Source: Cellulophaga algicola DSM 14237 (lineage in GTDB: Bacteria > Bacteroidota > Bacteroidia > Flavobacteriales > Flavobacteriaceae). From it: a stretch of DNA of 64,000 nucleotides. This document shows positions 56,488-64,000 of this stretch, one piece after another. The stretch spans positions 4,340,001 through 4,404,000 of the forward strand of contig NC_014934.1 of NCBI RefSeq assembly GCF_000186265.1. Direction: 5' to 3'. Under the pieces are notes generated by a model, which worked only from the letters and a program-made list of their open reading frames with translations, had not been told where the DNA came from and ran no database searches. Positions within the stretch are counted from its first letter, which is position 1; each line of letters opens with the position of its first letter. A program made the translations under genes and the position numbers.

Positions 56488-58464
56488 ATGAAGTACACGG
56501 ACTATACAATCTCTGATCATTCAAAAATTCAATTGTACAAACAACTTTTATTACCTCGTATGATTGAGGAAAAAATGCTAATTTTATTACGACAAGGAAA
56601 AATAACAAAATGGTTCAGTGGAATAGGTCAAGAAGCAATTTCTGTTGGTGTTACTGCTGCCTTACATGTCGATGAATATATCTTACCCATGCACCGAAAC
56701 CTAGGCGTGTTTACCACTAGAAACATTCCTTTATCTAAATTATTTTCCCAGTGGCAAGGCAAAGCTAATGGCTTTACAAAGGGAAGGGATCGCAGTTTTC
56801 ATTTTGGATCTCAAGCCTACAAAATAATTGGTATGATTTCTCATTTAGGACCGCAACTAGGAGTCGCAGATGGAATAGCACTTGCCAATGTTTTAAAAAA
56901 AAATAAACAAGTTACCGCTGTTTTCACAGGCGAAGGTGCTACAAGCGAAGGTGATTTTCATGAAGCCCTAAATGTTGCTTCAGTGTGGAATTTACCCGTA
57001 CTTTTTTGTGTTGAAAATAATGGATATGGATTATCTACACCTACAAACGAACAATTTAAGTGCAAAAATATTGCCGACAAAGGTATTGGGTACGGTATGG
57101 AGTCACATATTATTGATGGCAATAATATTTTAGAAGTATTCTCTAGAGTTAATGCTATTTGCTTAGACCTGAGAGAAAACCCAAGGCCTGTTCTATTAGA
57201 GTTTAAAACCTTTAGAATGCGTGGTCACGAAGAGGCGAGTGGCACAAAATATGTCCCACAAGATTTACTGGATACTTGGGAAAAGAAAGACCCGATAGCC
57301 AACTATGAATCCTATCTCATAGCCTCTAAAATTATTTCATCTGACAGTGTTGCGCATCTAAAAACAAAAATACAGCAAGAAATAGAGGATGAGTTACAAA
57401 TAGCCTTTCATGAAGAAGAACTGCTACTTGATCCAGAAAAAGAGCTGCAGGATGTATATGCTCCTTATAGGTATAAGGAATATCCTAAAAATATAGCTAC
57501 TGAAAATATCCGATTGGTAGATGCAATATCCCAAAGTTTAAAACAAGCTATGGAAAAACATGACAACTTAGTCATTATGGGGCAAGATATAGCGGAATAC
57601 GGAGGTGTTTTTAAAGTTACAGAAGGTTTTGTTTCGCAATTTGGAAGAGAACGGGTTCGGAATACTCCCATTTGTGAGTCTGCCATAATCTCTGCTGCTA
57701 TGGGGTTATCTATTAATGGAATGAAAGCTATTGTAGAAATGCAATTTGCCGATTTTGTGAGTAGCGGATTTAATCCCATCGTTAATTATTTGGCAAAATC
57801 GCACTACCGATGGGCAGAAAAAGCAGATGTTGTTATTAGAATGCCCTGTGGAGCAGGAGTAGGAGCGGGTCCTTTTCATTCTCAAACCAATGAAGCCTGG
57901 TTTACCAAAACACCTGGGCTAAAAGTAGTATACCCTGCATTTCCTGTGGATGCAAAAGGCTTACTAGCCGCCGCTATTAATGATCCTAATCCCGTACTCT
58001 TTTTTGAACACAAGGCTCTTTACAGAAGTCTTTACCAAGAAGTGCCCACCGCCTATTACACATTACCATTAGGAAAAGCTGCTGTATTAAAAGAAGGAAC
58101 CGCGCTTACTATTGTTTCCTATGGAGCAGCAATACACTGGGCCTTAGAGGTACTAGAAAAAAATCCGGAAATTAAAGCAGATCTTATAGATTTGCGAACA
58201 TTACAACCCTTAGATTCTGAAACTATTTTCAACTCTGTTAAAAAAACAGGTAAATTAATTATTTTACAAGAAGACAGCTTATTTGGCAGCCTTGCTAGTG
58301 AAATTTCTGCCTTAGTTATGGAAAATTGTTTTGAATATTTAGATGCCCCTGTACAGCGAATAGCAAGCTTAGACACGCCAATACCATTTTCTAAAACATT
58401 AGAACATAATTATTTACCCAAAGATAGATTCTTAAAAGCTTTATTGGCCCTTTTAGCCTATTAA
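56488..58464 (+). CDS. 2-oxoacid dehydrogenase E1, fused alpha and beta subunits
   Basis: 658 residues. The alpha half (about 1-325) has the thiamine diphosphate motif GEGATSEGDFHEALN...VENN and RGHEEASGTKY (phosphorylation-loop-like region). The beta half (about 345-658) starts RLVDAISQSLKQAMEKHDNLVIMGQDIAEYGGVFKVTEGF. Separate subunits in most bacteria; fused in many Bacteroidota. It decarboxylates a branched-chain 2-oxoacid or pyruvate and transfers the acyl group to lipoyl-E2. No E2 or E3 gene is nearby. Confidence 0.95.
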   Translation: MKYTDYTISDHSKIQLYKQLLLPRMIEEKMLILLRQGKITKWFSGIGQEAISVGVTAALHVDEYILPMHRNLGVFTTRNIPLSKLFSQWQGKANGFTKGRDRSFHFGSQAYKIIGMISHLGPQLGVADGIALANVLKKNKQVTAVFTGEGATSEGDFHEALNVASVWNLPVLFCVENNGYGLSTPTNEQFKCKNIADKGIGYGMESHIIDGNNILEVFSRVNAICLDLRENPRPVLLEFKTFRMRGHEEASGTKYVPQDLLDTWEKKDPIANYESYLIASKIISSDSVAHLKTKIQQEIEDELQIAFHEEELLLDPEKELQDVYAPYRYKEYPKNIATENIRLVDAISQSLKQAMEKHDNLVIMGQDIAEYGGVFKVTEGFVSQFGRERVRNTPICESAIISAAMGLSINGMKAIVEMQFADFVSSGFNPIVNYLAKSHYRWAEKADVVIRMPCGAGVGAGPFHSQTNEAWFTKTPGLKVVYPAFPVDAKGLLAAAINDPNPVLFFEHKALYRSLYQEVPTAYYTLPLGKAAVLKEGTALTIVSYGAAIHWALEVLEKNPEIKADLIDLRTLQPLDSETIFNSVKKTGKLIILQEDSLFGSLASEISALVMENCFEYLDAPVQRIASLDTPIPFSKTLEHNYLPKDRFLKALLALLAY

Positions 58465-58615
58465 GTATTCGTGCTAAAAAATTATTTCATCGAATTAAAA
58501 AATTCTACATACTAATATGATCTTGCAGGCGTTTAACAACGGTTTAACATAGTTTATTAAATACCTTTATACGATTTTTACGTATATAAGTTTTACCTAA
58601 ATAAAAATAATTATT

Positions 58616-59095
58616 ATGAAGAAAATTTTAATACTGAGTTTACTTTTTAGTGTACTTTTAAATTCTTGTATTGCACCTAAAGCAGCAAGAGAAAAACGTA
58701 ATTTAATTAACGGAAACTGGCAACTAACGAATGTTTCTTTTGAAGGGAAACCAGGCAGTTTTAAATCTATTTTATTTAATGATGCATTAGATATCTGTTT
58801 TGAAGGTAGTAATTGGTTTTTTAGAGAAAATAACAGTACTGGAAGTTACACAATTACACAGTCTACCTTATGTAATGGGGGAGAGCGATTTATTCGTTGG
58901 TCCGTAGTGGAAAATGATTATGGCACGAGTCAGTTACAATTTAAAGCAATTGATGAGAAGAAGAAAGATATCTCAGGAGGTTATGGATATCGTTTAGATA
59001 TTGATGCACTTACAGCATCAAATATGAAATTAAAATCAAATGTGATGGCTAATGGTGAACAAGTAGCTGTAGTTTATGAATTTACAAAACAATAA
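58616..59095 (+). CDS. Lipocalin-like lipoprotein
   Basis: 159 residues. Lipobox LNSC with Cys18. GNWQLTNVSFEG fits the start of the bacterial lipocalin-like (DUF4488/lipocalin_4) barrel, followed by eight predicted strands. Probably binds a hydrophobic ligand in the periplasm or at the surface. Its stop is 1 bp before the OmpA-like ATG, so the two genes are coupled. Confidence 0.85.
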   Translation: MKKILILSLLFSVLLNSCIAPKAAREKRNLINGNWQLTNVSFEGKPGSFKSILFNDALDICFEGSNWFFRENNSTGSYTITQSTLCNGGERFIRWSVVENDYGTSQLQFKAIDEKKKDISGGYGYRLDIDALTASNMKLKSNVMANGEQVAVVYEFTKQ

Positions 59096-59096
59096 A

Positions 59097-59792
59097 ATGA
59101 TGAAAAATATAGGTTTAAAATTAAGTACGGTTATACTAGCTGTTACATTGACAGTTAGCTGTAGCGCAGTTAAAAATGCAAACAATAAACAAAAAGGTGC
59201 CGTAATTGGTGCCGGTAGTGGCGCGGCTATTGGTGGTATCTTAGGAAATAATATTGGAAACGGTAATAATACCGCTTTAGGTGCTATAATTGGTGCTGTT
59301 GTAGGTGGTGCAGCTGGTGGATACATTGGTAACCGTATGGATAAGCAAGCAGAACGTATAGAAGAAGAAATACCAGGTGCAGAAGTTACTAGAGTAGGTG
59401 AAGGGATTAATGTTGTATTTAACGAAGATGCTGGTGTATATTTTGACACTAATAAATCTGTAGTTAAAGGTACATCTGCAACTATTTTAGATCGTTTGGT
59501 TGGTATTTTAAAAGAATATCCAGATTCTAATATTCTAGTAGAAGGCCATACGGATAGCGCTGGGCCAGCAGATTACAATATGAACCTATCAAAACAAAGA
59601 GCAGAATCTGTAACTAGTTATTTAAATACACACGGAATCTCTTCTAATAGACTGACTACAAAATGGTACGGTGAAACACAACCAAAATCTGATAACAGCA
59701 CAACTGAAGGAAAAGCAAAGAACCGTAGAGTGGAAATGGTTATTGTTGCTAGTGATGAACTAAAACAAGAAGCGCTTCAAAAAACAAACTAA
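59097..59792 (+). CDS. OmpA-family lipoprotein with glycine-zipper
   Basis: 231 residues from ATG 59097 (immediately after the lipocalin stop). Lipobox TVSC. A Gly-rich membrane-active stretch follows (about 35-80, AVIGAGSGAAIGGILGNNIG...GAAGGYIGNRMDK). The C-terminus (about 105-225) is an OmpA peptidoglycan-binding domain (VEGHTDSAGPADYNMNLSKQRAESVTSYL; NRRVEMVI). It anchors the outer membrane to the cell wall. Confidence 0.94.
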   Translation: MMKNIGLKLSTVILAVTLTVSCSAVKNANNKQKGAVIGAGSGAAIGGILGNNIGNGNNTALGAIIGAVVGGAAGGYIGNRMDKQAERIEEEIPGAEVTRVGEGINVVFNEDAGVYFDTNKSVVKGTSATILDRLVGILKEYPDSNILVEGHTDSAGPADYNMNLSKQRAESVTSYLNTHGISSNRLTTKWYGETQPKSDNSTTEGKAKNRRVEMVIVASDELKQEALQKTN

Positions 59793-59820
59793 TTTGTAGC
59801 ACTTTTTTCAATGATATTTT

Positions 59821-59856
59821 AAATAAATCCTGGCGTTACTGCCGGGATTTATTGTT
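59821..59856 (+). terminator. Terminator after the OmpA-like gene
   Basis: AATAAATCCTGGC / GCCGGGATTTATT stem (59822-59834 with 59841-59853) with 6-nt loop and a short, weak T stretch. Confidence 0.65.
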
Positions 59857-59877
59857 TAAATAAGTATCTTCACTAGT

Positions 59878-60999
59878 GTGAAAACATATGATACAATTAT
59901 TATTGGTGGTGGTTTAGCTGGACTTACAGCTGCAATTCATTTGACACAAAATAACCATCGTGTACTTGTTTTTGAAAAACAAGAGTATCCCCACCATAAA
60001 GTATGTGGAGAGTATGTTTCCAATGAAATTGTACCCTACTTAAATACATTAGGCATCTCTCTATCTGATGCCGTAGCCATAGATACACTGCAATTTTCAA
60101 CGGTACAAGGAAACACTATTACTACAAAACTACCATTAGGAGGTATAGGTATTAGCAGGTATGCCTTAGATTTTTCTCTTTATACCCGAGCCCTAAAGCT
60201 AGACGTTACTTTTATTTTTGAAGGGGTTAATTCGGTAGATTTCACAAATAACATTTTTCATGTTAAAACAGATTCAGGTAGGGTGTTCACATCCAAAACA
60301 ACGATTGGTGCCTTTGGAAAACGTTCAAATATGGACAAGCATTTGAACCGTAGTTTTATGAATAAAAAATCTTCCTGGCTAGGGGTAAAAGCACATTATC
60401 AATTACCAGATTTTCCCGAACATCTTGTTGCATTACATAATTTTAAAGGAGGTTACGGCGGGTTATCAAAAACAGAAACAGGAGCTGTTAATTTTTGCTA
60501 TTTAACTAACTACAAGAGTTTTAAAGACTCTAAAGGTATTACTAACTTTAATGCAAGAGTAGTTTCAGAGAATCCGTTTTTACGTAGCTTTTTAGAAGAT
60601 GCCATTCCTATTTTTGATCAACCTCTAAGCATAGCACAAATATCTTTTGAGAAAAAAGAAGCCGTAGAAAACCATATGCTTATGTGTGGTGATTCTGCTG
60701 GACTCATCCATCCACTTTGTGGTAACGGAATGGCCATGGCAATACATAGTGCAAAGATCGCAAGTGAGCTACTCGTGGTTTATTTAAACTCCCCAACACC
60801 CAATCGAAAACTACTAGAAGTTGACTACAAAAATAAATGGAATAAAGCCTTTAAGCATCGCCTTTGGATAGGACGAAAATTACAGTGGCTCTTACTCCAC
60901 AACAACCTATCAAATATAGCCATGAAAATTGTAGCAAAATCTCCAAAACTCTTGCAGTTACTTATCAAACAAACCCATGGAAAACCTATCGTATGTTAA
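59878..60999 (+). CDS. FAD-dependent oxidoreductase of the geranylgeranyl-reductase type, first gene of PKS cluster
   Basis: 373 residues, GTG start. Rossmann FAD motif DTIIIGGGLAGLTAAIHL at the N-terminus, GRVFTSKTTIGAFGKRSNMD, and the second FAD motif CGDSAGLIHPLCGNGMAMAI near 265-285. Looks like the flavoprotein monooxygenase/reductase family used in prenyl and phenolic-lipid tailoring. In srs-type clusters of actinomycetes, a flavoprotein hydroxylates alkylresorcinols made by a type III PKS, so a similar step is plausible. Overlaps the methyltransferase gene by 7 bp. Confidence 0.9.
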   Translation: MKTYDTIIIGGGLAGLTAAIHLTQNNHRVLVFEKQEYPHHKVCGEYVSNEIVPYLNTLGISLSDAVAIDTLQFSTVQGNTITTKLPLGGIGISRYALDFSLYTRALKLDVTFIFEGVNSVDFTNNIFHVKTDSGRVFTSKTTIGAFGKRSNMDKHLNRSFMNKKSSWLGVKAHYQLPDFPEHLVALHNFKGGYGGLSKTETGAVNFCYLTNYKSFKDSKGITNFNARVVSENPFLRSFLEDAIPIFDQPLSIAQISFEKKEAVENHMLMCGDSAGLIHPLCGNGMAMAIHSAKIASELLVVYLNSPTPNRKLLEVDYKNKWNKAFKHRLWIGRKLQWLLLHNNLSNIAMKIVAKSPKLLQLLIKQTHGKPIVC

Positions 61000-61730
61000 T
61001 TAATTTATCAGAAAGAAGCAACCAGCCCGAGTTGATGGATAGTTTTGAGGAGCCCATAGGCTCCTTAGAACTCGTTTTCCAAGATATTAACAGTGTAAAT
61101 AGTCTGTTGGGTGGCAATAACATCACGATGAAGGCTATTCTACAATTGATGGATACTCAAAAAAAAGAACAGTATACCATTGTAGATATGGGATGCGGAG
61201 ATGGTAACATGCTAAGAGAAGTGGCTTTATATTTCAGAAAACATAAGCTAAAGGCTTCTTTTATAGGCATCGACCTAAATGAAAAAGCCCTTGAAATTGC
61301 CCGAAAAAACGCTAAAGAATTCCCTGAAATCAGATTCCTTTACCAAGATATTTTAACGCTTAAAGAAGAAGATTTAAAATGTGACATATTGATAAACACG
61401 TTAACCATGCATCATTTTACTGATGATCAAGTACTCATTTTCTTAAATAAGTTTACTAAACTTGCTCAAATAGGGGTCGTGATCAATGATTTACAAAGAA
61501 GTAGATGGGCCTACTATCTTTTTCACCTGTTTAGTGCTATTTTTATAAAAACAAGAATTGCTAAGATTGATGGCTTAATCTCCATACAAAGAGCTTTTAT
61601 CAAAAAGGAGCTGAAATCATATGCAAAAAAACTGCCTAATGTTTCTCATGACATACAATGGAAATGGGCATTTCGGTATTTATGGGTCATGAAACCAATA
61701 AAAAAACAAAGTACAAGTCACATAGTTTAA
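60993..61730 (+). CDS. Class I SAM-dependent methyltransferase of the PKS cluster
   Basis: 245 residues from the ATG at 60993, which overlaps the flavoprotein stop (60997-60999). A longer frame to 60864 exists but lies wholly within the flavoprotein gene. Motif I is VDMGCGDGNMLREVALYF (about 66-83), followed by IGIDLNEKALEIARKNA and an Asn-rich LINTLTMHHFTDDQ acceptor region. Probably O-, C- or N-methylates the polyketide product. Confidence 0.92.
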   Translation: MLINLSERSNQPELMDSFEEPIGSLELVFQDINSVNSLLGGNNITMKAILQLMDTQKKEQYTIVDMGCGDGNMLREVALYFRKHKLKASFIGIDLNEKALEIARKNAKEFPEIRFLYQDILTLKEEDLKCDILINTLTMHHFTDDQVLIFLNKFTKLAQIGVVINDLQRSRWAYYLFHLFSAIFIKTRIAKIDGLISIQRAFIKKELKSYAKKLPNVSHDIQWKWAFRYLWVMKPIKKQSTSHIV

Positions 61731-61747
61731 GCTAGATAAAAGAACAC

Positions 61748-62803
61748 ATGAATGACGTTAAAATAATATCGGTTGCAAAGCAACTTCCTGAATACAGCAG
61801 AACAACTGCCGAAATTCTACCCTTAGTAGAAACTTGGCTTGCAGGTCAAGAGGAACGTTTTCAGCGTAAGGTGGTAAAGATTTTCGAAGGTGCTGCCGTA
61901 GATAAACGCTATAGTATTATGGCTCCGGAAGAGGTTTTTGTAGCCACTTCTTTTGAAGATAAAAATAAAATCTATGTTCGAGAAGTCAAAAAATTAGGAA
62001 AGCAGGTATTACAAAAAGCCTTAAAAAAATCTAATTGGGAACCAGATTCTCTGGATTATATCATCACCGTGAGTTGTACAGGCATCATGATTCCTTCTTT
62101 AGACGCGTATTTGATTAATGATTTAAATTTAAGACAAGACATTGTTCGCCTCCCTGTCACAGAAATGGGTTGCGCTGCAGGGGTATCGGGACTCATTTAC
62201 GCCACCAATTTTTTAAAAGCTAATCCAAACAAAAGAGCAGCCGTTATAGCCGTAGAGAGCCCCACAGCCACATTCCAATTAGAAGACTATTCTATGGCAA
62301 ACATGGTCAGTGCTGCTATTTTTGGTGATGGTGCTGCTTGTGTATTATTATCTTCGGAAGAAGATGCTATAGGACCTAGAATTATTGGGGATGAAATGTA
62401 TCATTTTAAAGATGCCACCCATATGATGGGGTTCGATTTAACCAATAACGGCTTGCAAATGATCTTAGACCCTGCCGTACCCGCTACTATTGCCGCTCAT
62501 TTTCCAGAAATTGTCCATCCATTTTTAAAAAAGAATGGAAGTGCTATTGAAAAAGTGGATCATTTAATTTTTCATCCTGGCGGACGTAAAATAGTACAAA
62601 CTGTAGAAGAACTTTTTGGAGCTTTAGGAAAAAACATTGATGATACACGAGAAGTGCTTCGCCTTTATGGTAATATGAGTAGTGCTACCGTTTTATATGT
62701 ATTAGAGCGTTTTTTAGAAAAAGAAATTCCCAAAGGAGAACAGGGTTTGGTTTTGAGTTTTGGACCTGGTTTCTCTGCACAACGGGTTTTATTAGAGTGG
62801 TAA
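61748..62803 (+). CDS. Type III polyketide synthase (chalcone/stilbene synthase superfamily)
   Basis: 351 residues, normal size. The catalytic triad is intact: Cys142 (EMGCAAGVSG), His276 (FHPGGRKI) and Asn309 (YGNMSSATV). Type III PKS enzymes extend an acyl-CoA or acyl-ACP starter with malonyl units and cyclise the chain to resorcinols, pyrones or phloroglucinols. The downstream SDR and FabZ-like genes suggest a fatty-acyl-derived starter. Product not predictable from sequence alone. Confidence 0.95.
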   Translation: MNDVKIISVAKQLPEYSRTTAEILPLVETWLAGQEERFQRKVVKIFEGAAVDKRYSIMAPEEVFVATSFEDKNKIYVREVKKLGKQVLQKALKKSNWEPDSLDYIITVSCTGIMIPSLDAYLINDLNLRQDIVRLPVTEMGCAAGVSGLIYATNFLKANPNKRAAVIAVESPTATFQLEDYSMANMVSAAIFGDGAACVLLSSEEDAIGPRIIGDEMYHFKDATHMMGFDLTNNGLQMILDPAVPATIAAHFPEIVHPFLKKNGSAIEKVDHLIFHPGGRKIVQTVEELFGALGKNIDDTREVLRLYGNMSSATVLYVLERFLEKEIPKGEQGLVLSFGPGFSAQRVLLEW

Positions 62804-62804
62804 T

Positions 62805-63593
62805 ATGAAAAATACAGCAAAAAATAAATGGTCCATAATTCTTGGCGGAAGTAGCGGACTAGGTTTGGCTACTGCCAAAAAACTAGCGCAGCATAATTTT
62901 AATCTCATAATTGTTCATCGCAGCAGGCGAAGCGATTTAGAACAAATAACAGCCGATTTTGAAGCCATAAGACAGAAAGGAATTCTATTAAAGAATTATA
63001 ATGTAGATGGCACCAATCCCGAGAAAAGAACAGAAGTAATTGAAGATATCAAAACTTGGATAGCTACAGATACTATTGCTGTTTTGGTACACAGTATAGC
63101 CAAGGGCAACCTTAAACCGATGCATTCCGAAATTGAAAAAGAATTAGAACATCAAGATTTTACCATTACCCTTGATGCTATGGCGATTAGTTTATATGAT
63201 TGGACCAAAGATGTCGTGAAAAATAAGTTGTTCGCTACAGATACTCGGATAATTTCTTTTACTAGTGAGGGCAATACTAAGGCTATACCTAATTATGCGG
63301 CAGTTTCTGTTGCCAAAGTAGCTCTAGAAGCCATTACCCGTAATATAGCCCTAGAATTTGCTCCTATTGGAATTAAAGCCAATTGTATTCAAGCAGGAAT
63401 TGTAGATACAGCATCACTTCAGATGATTCCTGGATATGAACGTATAAAAGATAGTGCTTTAAGTCGGAATCCGAACAAAAGATTAACGACTCCTGAAGAC
63501 ATTGCTAATGCTGTTTATCTGTTAACCATGGAAGAAGCTAAGTGGATCACTGGAACGGTTATTAAAGTAGATGGAGGAGAAAGTTTACAATAA
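62805..63593 (+). CDS. SDR of the PKS cluster (FabG/enoyl-ACP-reductase-like)
   Basis: 262 residues. GGSSGLGLATAKKLA nucleotide motif, SIAKG in place of NNAG, Tyr-x3-Lys as NYAAVSVAKVALEAI, and a C-terminal NPNKRLTTPEDIANAVYLLT...ITGTVIKVDGGESLQ end as in enoyl-ACP reductases and FabG-like enzymes. One base after the PKS stop, so coupled. Probably reduces a keto or enoyl intermediate of the starter or of the product. Confidence 0.93.
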   Translation: MKNTAKNKWSIILGGSSGLGLATAKKLAQHNFNLIIVHRSRRSDLEQITADFEAIRQKGILLKNYNVDGTNPEKRTEVIEDIKTWIATDTIAVLVHSIAKGNLKPMHSEIEKELEHQDFTITLDAMAISLYDWTKDVVKNKLFATDTRIISFTSEGNTKAIPNYAAVSVAKVALEAITRNIALEFAPIGIKANCIQAGIVDTASLQMIPGYERIKDSALSRNPNKRLTTPEDIANAVYLLTMEEAKWITGTVIKVDGGESLQ

Positions 63594-63594
63594 T

Positions 63595-64000
63595 ATGGAA
63601 CATCAAATTATACTAGCACAGTTGCCTTACACAGCTCCTTTTTTGTTTGTAGATGGTCTAACGGCTATAGACACCAATGGTGTTTCTGGATTTTATACCT
63701 TTAAAAAAGAAGCTGATTTTTACAAGGGTCACTTTAAAAATAACCCTATTACTCCAGGAGTATTATTAACGGAGTGTTGTGCTCAAATAGGACTAGTATG
63801 CTTAGGTATTCACCTGATTACTTCAAGTGATACTTTAAGAGATAATGCCTTGCAAATTGCGTTAACAAGTTCAGAAATGGAATACTATTTACCGGTGTAT
63901 CCCGATGAAAAAGTAAGCGTTACATCTGAAAAAATATACTTTCGGTTTCATAAATTAAAATGTCATGTAAAAATGCATAATGCAGCAGGAAAATTAGTTT
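63595..64000 (+). CDS. FabZ-like 3-hydroxyacyl-ACP dehydratase (partial, 3' end off window)
   Basis: 135 codons from the ATG at 63595 to the window edge. Hot-dog fold signature: PYTAPFLFVDGLTAID, YTFKKEADFYKGHFKNNPITPGVLLTECCAQIG with the catalytic His in GHF and PG loop. It starts one base after the SDR stop, so it is part of the type III PKS operon. FabZ/FabA-type enzymes dehydrate 3-hydroxyacyl-ACP. The C-terminus is not visible. Confidence 0.9.
   Translation, partial: MEHQIILAQLPYTAPFLFVDGLTAIDTNGVSGFYTFKKEADFYKGHFKNNPITPGVLLTECCAQIGLVCLGIHLITSSDTLRDNALQIALTSSEMEYYLPVYPDEKVSVTSEKIYFRFHKLKCHVKMHNAAGKLV

Noticed and set aside
60864..60992. N-terminal extension of the cluster methyltransferase
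   Set aside because: It is inside the flavoprotein coding region in another frame; the ATG at 60993 overlaps the flavoprotein stop.
1..64000. tRNA, rRNA, CRISPR arrays, insertion sequences, replication origin
   Set aside because: Scanned by eye on both strands. No regular spacer arrays, transposase or integrase-like proteins or RNA gene signatures were seen; a tRNAscan-SE, Infernal and ISfinder search would settle it.

Overview
The window is a 64-kb piece of an AT-rich bacterial chromosome, almost certainly from a marine member of the Flavobacteriaceae (Bacteroidota). The evidence is the set of flavobacterial families (DUF4369/TlpA thioredoxin lipoprotein, DUF6340 lipoprotein, TPR-transmembrane-HTH regulator, LVIVD propeller lipoprotein, Smr-less MutS2, fused E1 alpha/beta dehydrogenase), the many short lipoprotein signals, and Bacteroidota-type -7 boxes (TAnnTTTG) a short distance before several start codons. 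I saw no rRNA, tRNA, CRISPR array, transposase or integrase. Genes are dense and on both strands. Genus cannot be fixed from the sequence alone.

Layout. 1-5.3 kb (minus): the 5' part of a degenerate M1-peptidase-like lipoprotein, a LOG-family phosphoribohydrolase and uvrA. 6.1-9.3 kb: a putative DNA-repair divergon, in which a LexA-like HTH/S24 repressor faces a radical-SAM protein and its DUF4130 partner across an intergenic region with four copies of an 11-bp palindrome. 9.7-16.3 kb: small-alarmone-type HD hydrolase, PpnP, gamma-glutamyltransferase, AcpH-like phosphodiesterase, glmM and a lipid A acyltransferase-like protein. 16.3-27.1 kb: rhomboid protease, LVIVD lipoprotein, TlpA-like thioredoxin, small beta-barrel, large FAD/Fe-S oxidoreductase, LpxH-like phosphoesterase, chorismate synthase and a DAACS symporter.

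27.7-33.9 kb holds a six-gene, mostly translationally coupled minus-strand operon that matches the gene content of the uncharacterised E. coli ynbABCD locus (CDP-alcohol phosphatidyltransferase, CDP-diglyceride synthase, hydrolase-methyltransferase fusion, PAP2-dual-specificity phosphatase fusion), with an SDR and a patatin-like protein in the middle. It looks like a pathway for an unusual phospholipid. 34-42.5 kb: a QEGLA/MATCAP-type metallopeptidase, a MuiA-like protein carrying a TonB-plug-like insert, a DCC protein, a TPR-HTH regulator and, divergent from it, a lipoprotein with a clear cholesterol-dependent-cytolysin pore-forming core and a four-repeat C-terminal domain in place of the usual domain 4.

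42.6-47.4 kb looks like an acquired block: an antiporter and a universal stress protein, with about 1 kb of non-coding DNA, bounded by a 312-bp direct repeat of the mutS2 3' end. The intact mutS2 carries one copy, and a displaced tail fragment supplies the stop codon of the antiporter gene. 49.5-58.5 kb: DUF6340 lipoprotein, ung, single-domain response regulator, nucleoside phosphorylase with a substrate-binding protein, DUF1835 protein, SUI1-like factor, DinB-like protein, 2OG-Fe(II) oxygenase and fused E1 dehydrogenase. 58.6-64 kb: lipocalin and OmpA lipoproteins, then a type III polyketide synthase cluster (flavoprotein, methyltransferase, type III PKS, SDR, FabZ-like dehydratase) that runs off the right edge.

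The most interesting items are the expanded ynb-like lipid operon, the CDC-like cytolysin with its regulator, the mutS2-tail-bounded insertion, and the LexA-like/radical-SAM divergon.
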